From positions 186,001 to 250,000 of the forward strand of contig JAPFFF010000029.1 in assembly GCA_039105265.1 (NCBI GenBank): a stretch of 64,000 bases of DNA. Direction: 5' to 3'. The translations under genes were made by a program, and so were the position numbers. The notes under the pieces were generated by a model. That model did no database searches and had not been told where the DNA came from. It saw only the letters and a list, made by a program, of their open reading frames with translations. Below are positions 1 to 8,375 of this stretch, one piece after another. The first letter of the stretch is position 1; every line of letters begins with the position of its first letter. The DNA comes from Tritrichomonas musculus (taxonomy: Eukaryota > Parabasalia > Tritrichomonadida > Tritrichomonadidae).

Positions 1-461
1 AAAATAAAATTAGAAAGATATAATGAAATCTTTATCTTAAATTGTTGCGTAAATTTAATGTAACTCTAATTTTTCTTTCAATACTTGAATTTGATCATCT
101 ATTCCATCAAAAAAGTGAAAAAAATTGGGTTATGTCCTAATATAGTAAATATTTTTAAAAATATTTTTTTATCGTAAAGAAGTCACTTTTAGAATGCATT
201 AAAAAGAAGTAACTTAAAAATCCAATTAATGTTGCTCTTCGATGGTTATATTCATTCGCAAAATATTTGTTGGTTGGATTAAGTGGAAAAACATTGAATT
301 TGAATATCACTATCACCACCATTTAAAATATTATCAGTTTTATTAAAATTGAAAAATACAAGAGGAATTGGATTTTTTTTATTACTAATTGGCTGTTTTT
401 TTTTTTTTCCAAAAAAGTTTCTTGCACTGAAAATGTTTAATCCCTTTATAATAATTATTTG
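1..461. other. AT-rich flank, no gene recognised
   Basis: No convincing coding frame was seen in this stretch. It may contain the decayed 3' remainder of the SAPS-like pseudogene that lies to its right on the minus strand, because that family is normally much longer, but I could not follow the similarity past about position 462. A T-rich homopolymer run lies near position 400. Confidence 0.4.
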
Positions 462-1060
462 CTATTCGAGTAAATCTAACTGCTTCAACATTTGCTCAAT
501 TGAATCGTAAATTAGTTTTTTATTAACATTTAAACTGAAATCAGATAAAATACTAGTTAACAATTGTTGATATGCGAGTATATTGCAGTTATTGATCAAA
601 AAAGGAATAATGATTTGCAATATTTTAAAATTGTCTGTAAATAATTGTAAATTAAGGAAATTCTGAATAAAACGCTGAAAACGGCCGGCATACATAGCAT
701 TATTATTTGTTTTGTTTCGTTTAGAAATAAATTTTTCTGCTGTTTATCATTACCCATATTTTCACAATAATCAGCAAAGCCTTCGCCGCAGTCTCCAAGA
801 AAGTATGATGCATTTCTGTTTAATTGATGAATTTTATAACACCGTGAATATTCAGGAGGAGGTTCTAAGTCGAAAAGAGCATACTCGATAATTTTTTTAG
901 CCATTTGCCATCGTCTGGGAGGATTTTATTATATAATAATGTTGAATCTTTTTGGATTAAAGTTGAGAAATTAGCATGGAGCAAAACCTGCTCCAAATTT
1001 AAATTTTCTTCAAACATGCACTCAATTGTTGGTGAGATGACCAAATATTTATTTAAAAAA
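462..1060 (-). pseudogene. decayed SAPS-domain (PP6/SIT4 regulatory subunit-like) gene
   Basis: Three minus-strand frames follow one another and together read like the N-terminal helical repeats of SAPS proteins, the regulatory subunits of PP6/SIT4 phosphatases. Recognisable pieces in order are a block with LNLEQVLLHANFSTLIQK (about 1000-950), a block starting MAKKIIEYALFDLEPPPEY (904 downward), and a block containing AGRFQRFIQNFLN then LINNCNILAYQQLLTSIL (about 690-540). The frame changes once near 905 and once near 715, and a stop at 462 ends the readable part. No intron signal was seen at the frame changes, so this is probably a broken host gene, or much less likely an assembly with base errors. 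Its 5' end abuts the start of the divergent KTI12 gene. The family call rests on the pattern of the helices and is moderate. Confidence 0.5.
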
Positions 1061-1093
1061 ATATACTCAATTGAATTAATAAAATTAATTTTA

Positions 1094-1885
1094 ATGGCTT
1101 TAATAATTATTTCGGGTATCCCAGGTTCTGGGAAAACTCTTCTTGCAAACAATCTTCAACCACTTTTTACCGAACAAGGGCACGAATGTGCAATTGTTTC
1201 CGAACCTAGCGTCGAAGACGGCGCTTTTACAAATTCGAAGCGCGAACTTCAAGCTCGAAGTGACTTTAAAGCTTCAGTTCGTAGAGCCATTTCTCCAAAT
1301 AAAATTGTAATTGCTGACGGGATGAACTTTATTAAAGGTTTTCGATATGAATTGTTTTGCATAGCAAGAGAACAAAATCTTCGCTTTTGCTGCTGCTTTT
1401 GTGATGCTGATCCATCTGAAGCAAAACAAAGATCACTCTCAAGATACTCAGAATTAGTTGTAAACGATCTCATAGGGAGAATGGAAAAACCAAACGAAAA
1501 AAATAAATGGGACAGACCACTTTTCGTTGTAAAAGATGTAAATGACAAAGAAATGCTAAATTCTATTGTCAAAACAGCATTGTCAAAGAATAATCAACTT
1601 GCTCCCAAAAAGGCCACAGCTAAAGCTATGGGATCTTCAGCATCACTTAATGATAAGGTAGACCATGAAATTAATGAGTTTTGCACAGAATTGCTCAAAT
1701 TACAAAATATGGTTCCTCTTGGATCCGAAGTTAAAATTTGTGGCGCAAAACTTGTTTTGAAAAAACAGTTAAATTCAGGCCAACTTTCAAGAGCAAAAAG
1801 AGAATTTGCAGATAGGGCAAAAACCATTACTGAAGATTCTAATATTCCTCAACTTTTTGCAGATTCGCTTGAAATTCTCTTTTAA
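1094..1885 (+). CDS. KTI12: KTI12-like P-loop protein (Elongator-associated / PSTK-like kinase family)
   Basis: A 263-residue protein opening with a P-loop, GIPGSGKT (residues 8-15), followed by the KTI12/PSTK pattern: a middle block with ADGMNFIKGFRYELFCIA, then a DADPSEAK block, and RMEKPNEKNKWDRPLF, the region typical of KTI12. KTI12 is known to work with the Elongator complex in tRNA wobble-uridine modification; that role is inferred here from the family. The reading frame stays open upstream to 905, but that extension overlaps the decayed SAPS-like gene on the other strand and precedes the P-loop with unrelated sequence. I therefore chose the ATG at 1094, which puts the P-loop at residue 8 as the family expects. 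Length fits the family. Confidence 0.88.
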   Translation: MALIIISGIPGSGKTLLANNLQPLFTEQGHECAIVSEPSVEDGAFTNSKRELQARSDFKASVRRAISPNKIVIADGMNFIKGFRYELFCIAREQNLRFCCCFCDADPSEAKQRSLSRYSELVVNDLIGRMEKPNEKNKWDRPLFVVKDVNDKEMLNSIVKTALSKNNQLAPKKATAKAMGSSASLNDKVDHEINEFCTELLKLQNMVPLGSEVKICGAKLVLKKQLNSGQLSRAKREFADRAKTITEDSNIPQLFADSLEILF

Positions 1886-2001
1886 CACTAAAGCTTGTAT
1901 TTGTTTTATCAATAAAAATATTTTTATTAAAAGTAATTCTATTTTTTTACATTTTGAATATTCAATATGAAATGTGATGTGAAATGAATCATCTCGTTTA
2001 A

Positions 2002-3102
2002 ATGGGAGCCGGTCATAGCGGGAACGATCATTCAAATTACAGTAGTCAAAATACTCTTCCCTCACAACCGCGACAAATATTAGAAACGTCATTTATAACG
2101 AGTTTCTCTGTTTCTTATTCAGAATCAATTCCTCCAAAATCAAGGTCGAGCCACTTCACAGTATACTTCCCAGATCATGATGTTGCAGTTATTGGATATG
2201 GTATTAGTGATAATAACGAAGTTTTTAATGATATTTGGTCTATAAATTTCCAAACAAAATCATGGGCGCAATTTCCTATTGATACATCATCTGTTTCGCC
2301 TCGAAGCGGATCTACAGCTGTTGCTGTTGGTAATAAAATTTATGTTTTTGGTGGGCTATACAATTCTCAATATTTTTCAGATTTGCATATCATTGATCTA
2401 CAATCCAAAACAATAACGCATCCAACATTATCAAATCCAAACAGCCAACCTCCTGGTCGAATTGGTCATGTTATGGGCTATGCTGATGGAAAGATTGCTA
2501 TCTGGGGAGGCTTTAACGGAAGTTTTCTTAAAGATCTTTGGATATATGAGATTAATACATCAAAATGGGTTAAAATGCCATGCGATGCTCAAGGACGTGC
2601 TGATGCAGCATTTGCAACTTGCAATGACAACTTATATATTATTGGCGCATCAAATAGCGATGCAATATTTAAATATAATATACCCAATCCAAGAAATATG
2701 GAAGTCATTACTCCAACTGGCAACCCTCCACCTTATGATCTCAAAGGGGCAATGATGGTTGCTGTTGATAGATACCTTGTTTTTATTGGAGGCAAGCTCG
2801 AAAACAAGCGATATGCACTTATTAGAGCGTTTGATACTGTAAAATGTTGGTGGTTTGTATTGTATGTTGCTCCAGATGGGAAAACGACAACAATGTATGA
2901 TGGAAAAATTGATCAGAATGGCATGTTTATGGTACCTAGAATTTATAACGGTTCAATTGTTTATAGACAGAAAAAGCGTGAAGTTGTTGTTTTTCTAGGA
3001 AAACCTCAAATAGACCCACCATCTTTAAATGTGATATCGATAGGTGATGCTCTCTCTTACTTAAGCATGAGATCAGACATGCTTACCATGTTAAGCCTTT
3101 AA
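2002..3102 (+). CDS. Kelch-repeat protein with N-terminal myristoylation-type sequence
   Basis: A 366-residue protein made mostly of Kelch repeats. Glycine pairs and spaced aromatic residues recur (for example IYVFGGLYNSQYFSDLHIID, IAIWGGFNGSFLKDLWIYEI and LVFIGGKLENK), as expected for four to six blades of a beta-propeller from about residue 60 to 300. The N-terminus reads MGAGHSGN, with Gly2 and Ser6 matching the MGxxxS N-myristoylation pattern, so membrane anchoring is plausible. Kelch propellers generally bind protein partners; no catalytic domain is visible and the partner is unknown. It is transcribed in the same direction as KTI12, 116 bases downstream. Confidence 0.88.
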   Translation: MGAGHSGNDHSNYSSQNTLPSQPRQILETSFITSFSVSYSESIPPKSRSSHFTVYFPDHDVAVIGYGISDNNEVFNDIWSINFQTKSWAQFPIDTSSVSPRSGSTAVAVGNKIYVFGGLYNSQYFSDLHIIDLQSKTITHPTLSNPNSQPPGRIGHVMGYADGKIAIWGGFNGSFLKDLWIYEINTSKWVKMPCDAQGRADAAFATCNDNLYIIGASNSDAIFKYNIPNPRNMEVITPTGNPPPYDLKGAMMVAVDRYLVFIGGKLENKRYALIRAFDTVKCWWFVLYVAPDGKTTTMYDGKIDQNGMFMVPRIYNGSIVYRQKKREVVVFLGKPQIDPPSLNVISIGDALSYLSMRSDMLTMLSL

Positions 3103-3238
3103 GATATTACTTTAAATCTGTTTTTATATATTTTCTATATATATCAAAATTATTTTTGTAGTAAATTTTTGTAATGTTTGTTATTTCAATTTTAATGCTT
3201 CATTGATTCTTTTTAATGATATTTTTTTTTTTTAATAA

Positions 3239-3712
3239 TCACTCGTCATTTCTTTTGAATAATGAATATTTTGGTTTTGGCCTATTGACTGGAATTGGTT
3301 CATCATTTTGAATTTTGTGATTGTCTTGGTCACCATTATTTTCATGAATCTTGCCTTCAGAATTTATTTGATTATGTTTTAATGAATTTTCATTTTCATT
3401 TGTGCTTGCTTTAATTTTGTAATCTTTTCTTGCTTTTGGAGATTTATGATGAAATTTCATTTCTTTTGTATTTCGATTAGGTGAATTTGGCATTGATGAT
3501 CCAAATTTAAATTCAATTTCTCTTGAAGGATTATATGTATTTAAATTTGATTGAAAAGGTTCCATATTAAAAAGAGGCTCAATTCTTTTTTGATATTCAT
3601 TAATCTTTAAATTAGCTTCTTTTCTCATTCTATTAGATATTTTTGCTTTTTGTGCAAAATTTGTAGGCTGTTTTTTTCTGATTACCGCTGCATTCTCTAG
3701 GTGGCTTTTCAT
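3239..3712 (-). CDS. small basic hypothetical protein
   Basis: A 157-residue frame with an ATG start, rich in Lys, Asn, Glu and Ser, and lacking membrane segments. The N-terminal half has a short helical basic stretch (RMRKEANLKINEYQKRIEPL), and the rest looks disordered. I do not recognise the family. It converges with the Kelch gene and is co-directional with the 785-residue gene to its right. A possible role is a small nuclear or cytoskeletal adaptor, but nothing in the sequence shows this. Confidence 0.6.
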   Translation of the reverse strand: MKSHLENAAVIRKKQPTNFAQKAKISNRMRKEANLKINEYQKRIEPLFNMEPFQSNLNTYNPSREIEFKFGSSMPNSPNRNTKEMKFHHKSPKARKDYKIKASTNENENSLKHNQINSEGKIHENNGDQDNHKIQNDEPIPVNRPKPKYSLFKRNDE

Positions 3713-3888
3713 GATTAATCTTTAACGTACAATCGAATTCAAATTTTGTATTCAAAAAAAAATATGCAAATATCACATGTATGAGAAGATTTACAGTAAA
3801 ATAAAGAACAATAAAATAAACAGAAAAATGTGATAGAAAACAATATTTAAACTAAATTAATATATAAATTATTAATAATATATAATAA

Positions 3889-6246
3889 TTAAACAGTTGA
3901 ACAAACCAACTGTAAAATATAGTCATGGAGTTCATTATACAACTGAACTAATTTTGGTGAATAGCTCAAAGCTTTCTGTAGTTCATTCTCCATTTTATAC
4001 CAGAGTAAAGTTTCTTCTTTTGAACAAAACCCCAAAAAATCTGGAGATTTCATCAAAAGGGCCGATATTTCAATCACAGAGAGAAGGAAGGAGGAATCAT
4101 TTGAAAACTTCAAAAAATCCAAAAGTGAAGAATCACTTTTTGTTACTATTTTTAATTCATTAAATTGAGTCAAGCATTCAATTATAAGAAAGTACCTACG
4201 ATGAAAAGGTATCATGCTTATCATGTTCATCATATTGGTAATACTCGAGAATATTTGATAAAATACAGAACTTTTCGAATACAAAAAAATTTTATTGGTC
4301 TGAAAATTCGAATTTTCTGATATCAAATTACACCTTTCTTTTGACCATTTTTGATCGAGCTGCTTTATTTTTAATGAAAATTGATTTGAATTGCTTAGGA
4401 AAAAATTCAATAGTTTTTCTGATCGTAAAGAATAGAAAAATTGATAGGATTTTTTCATATCAATAAATTGAATGAAATCAATCAAAATTTCTTTAGGAGA
4501 ATTTTTTCTTTGCATAATTGGTCGAATCTGGTTATTAGCAAAAAACATAAAAATGACTTTTTCTATCATTTCAAGAAACTTGTGGTCATAGCAAGAATTA
4601 ACGTTTTCGTGCCACTTTTTAAGTCTGTTTAAAGAGAACTGAAAAAGAAGCAGTTTTTCAAATAAAATTGCTTGCTTTTTCAATTTTGAAAGCTCCATTT
4701 TTATTGCGTATTCAATGAATGTTATTCTCTCTTTTTTGTGTAGAACTAAATCTCTGCATTTATCGCATAACTTATCCATTTCAACGTTCTCAATGGGCTT
4801 GTCTATTAGAATTTGACAGCAGCTTTCACAAATGTCTGTCAAATCAATAGATTTTTCCGTTAATTTAGACTGTATGATATCAGTGGTTTGGCAAGCAACT
4901 CTTCCGTAAATAATGTCAAAAATATCAACGTTCATTTCTTTAGAAATCATCCGTATCATCGCCAGTTGCCTCTTGAAATGTGGTATTTTCATTTTTGGCT
5001 TCTTTATTTGATTTATTGGATTTGAATTACTATTTGAATTTAAGTTTGAATCTTCCGTTTTATTTGAATTTTCAAAATTTTGATGTGATTTTTTATTATC
5101 AAAGTTAAAAATAAGATTTTGCCATGAATCTGAATATAGGATAGGTTTTGGTGCCCTTGGAAAAACTTTTATCCATATTGGAGAGTAAAGCTGCTGTCTT
5201 CCTAAATATTTTTCTGATTGCAACATAATGATGAGCTTTGGAAATTTAACTATTGGCCTAGCAGCCTCAAAAAAAATTGAAGCATCAAGGGGAGTTGTCA
5301 AAAAATTCACATAAAGAAGACCAAAATCTTTGAAAGCAGATGGAATCTCATATATAGATTTACCATGAAAAAATGGTTTTAATTGTTCTTCGGTAACGTT
5401 TAAATTTAAATGATTAATCATATGGAAAAATTCATCTAAATAAATAGAAAATGATGAATTACTGATTGACAAAAAAGAGACAATTTGCGGTACTATAAAT
5501 GATGATAAAAAAAGCTGAAATACTGATACACGCGTCCATTGTAAATTGATCATAAATTGTAAAATATTCAAATGTACGTTGGGGAGAAATTTCAAATTGT
5601 TTATAATTGCATTTAAAAAACTAATTGAATACTCTTTAACAACTGTATTAAAATTGCTTTTATTCTTATTTAAAAGACGAACATCTTGACAAAAAAATAT
5701 AATGACGTCTGATGATAGTGCTTCAATAAAACAAAAAGTTGTAGAATTGCAAAAAAATGGGCGAAGCAGCAATTCAATGATGTGTTTAGGAGCCTTTGTT
5801 ATTAGTGCACAATAAAATGAAAATGCAATACTTAAATGCTCAATGCATGAAAAGTATCCAAAAAAAGATGGAATTGTTGAATATACGATGAAACTCAATA
5901 ATGATTCATCCTTTTTTACAATTGAAAGAATAACATTCACAAGTTCATTTGGATTTTCATAGAAAAAATTATAAACTTTCGAAATAAATTGAACTTGCTG
6001 TGGCGAAATAGTATCTCGTAAAATTTCAATATTTTGCGATATGTGCTTGATAAATAATTTGCGATTTTCAGGAAAAAATTTTGGATAATTTTGTGGATGA
6101 TTTAAAGGTAATAAACAAAGTATACGTTGTTTAAGCATAATCTCATCGCGAACCGAAGATGTGACAGATTCACTCTGATTTATAAGAACTTTTGGGTTTG
6201 ATGGCGTATATTTCTTTAACTGTTGATACTGTTCATATTCGTTCAT
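3889..6246 (-). CDS. large conserved helical protein, possibly the trichomonad Ras-GAP-like family
   Basis: A 785-residue, ATG-initiated, almost entirely alpha-helical protein without signal peptide or membrane spans. After a polar N-terminus come helical blocks such as IEHLSIAFSFYCALITKAP and a cysteine-bearing section around residues 470-500 (CESCCQILID then CDKCRDL) that could hold a metal or simply be structural. An Asn/Ser-rich linker lies near residues 400-420. The overall look resembles a large family of trichomonad proteins that I associate loosely with Ras-GAP-like helical folds. I cannot point to an arginine finger, so the molecular activity is not supported. An intact long frame argues that the gene is functional. 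Confidence 0.6.
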   Translation of the reverse strand: MNEYEQYQQLKKYTPSNPKVLINQSESVTSSVRDEIMLKQRILCLLPLNHPQNYPKFFPENRKLFIKHISQNIEILRDTISPQQVQFISKVYNFFYENPNELVNVILSIVKKDESLLSFIVYSTIPSFFGYFSCIEHLSIAFSFYCALITKAPKHIIELLLRPFFCNSTTFCFIEALSSDVIIFFCQDVRLLNKNKSNFNTVVKEYSISFLNAIINNLKFLPNVHLNILQFMINLQWTRVSVFQLFLSSFIVPQIVSFLSISNSSFSIYLDEFFHMINHLNLNVTEEQLKPFFHGKSIYEIPSAFKDFGLLYVNFLTTPLDASIFFEAARPIVKFPKLIIMLQSEKYLGRQQLYSPIWIKVFPRAPKPILYSDSWQNLIFNFDNKKSHQNFENSNKTEDSNLNSNSNSNPINQIKKPKMKIPHFKRQLAMIRMISKEMNVDIFDIIYGRVACQTTDIIQSKLTEKSIDLTDICESCCQILIDKPIENVEMDKLCDKCRDLVLHKKERITFIEYAIKMELSKLKKQAILFEKLLLFQFSLNRLKKWHENVNSCYDHKFLEMIEKVIFMFFANNQIRPIMQRKNSPKEILIDFIQFIDMKKSYQFFYSLRSEKLLNFFLSNSNQFSLKIKQLDQKWSKERCNLISENSNFQTNKIFLYSKSSVFYQIFSSITNMMNMISMIPFHRRYFLIIECLTQFNELKIVTKSDSSLLDFLKFSNDSSFLLSVIEISALLMKSPDFLGFCSKEETLLWYKMENELQKALSYSPKLVQLYNELHDYILQLVCSTV

Positions 6247-6480
6247 ATGATTTTGAATGCATTTTGATCGTTTTAATAATTGAAAAAATCGTACTAATAT
6301 TTTTTATTTACATGCATATTTTAAATATAGCTCAAAAATTTAATATTTTTTCGAAATATTGTTTAAATTCTTAAGAATATATTTGGAGTGTTTTCAACTT
6401 TTTCAATTTCCCATTTAATATTTAACCATTAAAGGTGATTTTGATTTTTCATCTTAAAATAAAAGATATAATAATTTCAT

Positions 6481-8079
6481 ATGGCTGCAACCATAATAAC
6501 AATAAATTTTCCTTTTCCTTACAATGAAAAAAATTCTCAAGAATTCAAAGTAACAAGTTACACGCCTATAAAAAATATTATTCAGTCTCTTCTTCCAAAC
6601 AATTGTACAAATTTAGATGAATATGGCATTTATGTTAGACCTCAAAATAAATGGTTACTTCCTGAACTTCTTTTGAAAAATTATCAGCATCAATTAACTT
6701 CTCCCTCCGCTATTTACGAGTTCAGATCGAAAAGCTTAAAAAAAATCAAAATTAACATATTATTCAATCAAATTAGTACTTATTGCGATCCACGTCAACC
6801 AATTGGAATTGTTGTGAAAAATGCTGCAGCAATAATCAATCCTTCACACGCCTCATCTGATTTTTCTATAGAAGACATGTCCGGTAATTGTTTTGGATCA
6901 TCAGAACCAATTGAAAATGCTATTCAATCTTTTAATACCAATAGTATTCCTATTATTCGAGCAAGAAGAGAAATATCACAAAATAGTAATAATAAACTTA
7001 TTTTTAAGGGAACCATTGATAATGCTCTTTCTCGTGAGCCCAAAAAAGTTAATGTGCCTTCATTTTTCACAAAGTTACTTGAATTAATTGATGAACATCG
7101 CGATTCAGTTGGTATTTACAGATTATCAGGAGATTTTACAATTATTGAAGAAATATGCCAGCATATAGAAAACTCTACAGATGACGAAGAATTAAATTCT
7201 TATTTATCTCAACAAAGACCGAATGAACTCGCTTGTGTTGTTAAACAATATTTGAGACAATTATCAGAGCCTGTCATTCCTCCATTCTTTGAAAAAGATT
7301 TTCGTGAAACTATTTGCATAGAAGATTTTGCTGTTCAAATCCAAAAATTAAAAGTCCTTATCAAAAGCCTTCCATTTTCACACTATTCACTCTTTTTAGA
7401 ATTTTGTAGACATATTGAACGAGTTATTGAGTCACCTGTTAATCAAATGGGCTCAAAGAATCTTGCTATATGTATCGGAACAAACATCCTTCGTGCGCAA
7501 AATCCAACAACGGTTGTGCAAGATACTCAATCAAGTCAATTAATTGTTCAAGTAATATTTGAAAATTGGAGATTCCTATTTCTTGATGAAGAACTTAATC
7601 TCAATGAAAATAAGGGAACCCTTATTTGTGATGTTACAGATCCCGAAAATGGAAAAACATTAAAGGAACATACCAAAGTATTAATTACAGAAAGACCATT
7701 TAAGAAGCACGAAAATGATACAGATAATGATAACAATGAAGGTGATGAGATTTGGACAGTAAAATCAGGTGATATTAGTTTAAAAACAAATTCAAATAAT
7801 ATACAATTAGATAATCCCCAATACGTTACACCTTTTGATGATTTTATATTTCTCCGAATAGATTCATTTGTCTCAGAGCGTCGCTACCTAGTTCCTGATC
7901 ATCCTAAACGTTGCTTATCAACTATTGGTGTAAAAGAACAAATTATTGACAGGATAAATGAAGCAAAAGATATTGGAAACAAGCTGGATGAAATATTGGA
8001 AAAATTGTCAAAAGATCCTAATAATCAAGCTTTAAATATGGAATTTGAGCGGTTAAAGGATAGATTTACACAAATTTAA
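6481..8079 (+). CDS. RhoGAP-domain protein with N-terminal ubiquitin-like fold
   Basis: A 532-residue protein. The central RhoGAP domain (about residues 180-370) shows VPSFFTKLLELI, the arginine finger in GIYRLSG (Arg214), the helix around ELACVVKQYLRQLSEPVIPP, and the KNLAICIGTNIL block with the conserved Asn. It should speed GTP hydrolysis on Rho/Rac-type GTPases and so control actin; this follows from the family. The N-terminus (residues 1-90), with IYVRPQNKWLLPELLL, looks like a ubiquitin-fold module of the RA or talin-F0 kind. The C-terminal 150 residues are variable with a helical end. It is divergent from the gene at 3889-6246 across a 234-base gap containing the element AACTTTTTCAAT at about 6394. 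Confidence 0.92.
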   Translation: MAATIITINFPFPYNEKNSQEFKVTSYTPIKNIIQSLLPNNCTNLDEYGIYVRPQNKWLLPELLLKNYQHQLTSPSAIYEFRSKSLKKIKINILFNQISTYCDPRQPIGIVVKNAAAIINPSHASSDFSIEDMSGNCFGSSEPIENAIQSFNTNSIPIIRARREISQNSNNKLIFKGTIDNALSREPKKVNVPSFFTKLLELIDEHRDSVGIYRLSGDFTIIEEICQHIENSTDDEELNSYLSQQRPNELACVVKQYLRQLSEPVIPPFFEKDFRETICIEDFAVQIQKLKVLIKSLPFSHYSLFLEFCRHIERVIESPVNQMGSKNLAICIGTNILRAQNPTTVVQDTQSSQLIVQVIFENWRFLFLDEELNLNENKGTLICDVTDPENGKTLKEHTKVLITERPFKKHENDTDNDNNEGDEIWTVKSGDISLKTNSNNIQLDNPQYVTPFDDFIFLRIDSFVSERRYLVPDHPKRCLSTIGVKEQIIDRINEAKDIGNKLDEILEKLSKDPNNQALNMEFERLKDRFTQI

Positions 8080-8375
8080 CAAAATTCTCGCAAAAGATTA
8101 AATTTGTTTATGTTTTCCCGGCTTTTTGTTATAACATAATTATTATTTATTTATTTAAATATTATTATTAATAAATCATATGTTTCTAATAAAATTGATC
8201 ACTTGATTTTTAATATCATTAAACATTCCGTAGAAAGATATTAAATAAGCAAAGATAAAAACAAATAAATTACAAAGAGAAGAAAAAAATATTTTTGATG
8301 ACAAAGTTTCAAATCAAAATTAATTAAAAGGTAATTATTTAACACTATCATTCAATAACCATTAATAAAAATAGG

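Noticed and set aside
905-1093. 63-codon upstream extension of the KTI12 frame
   Set aside because: It starts without family similarity, overlaps the SAPS-like fossil on the other strand, and would displace the P-loop from the N-terminus; the ATG at 1094 fits the family.
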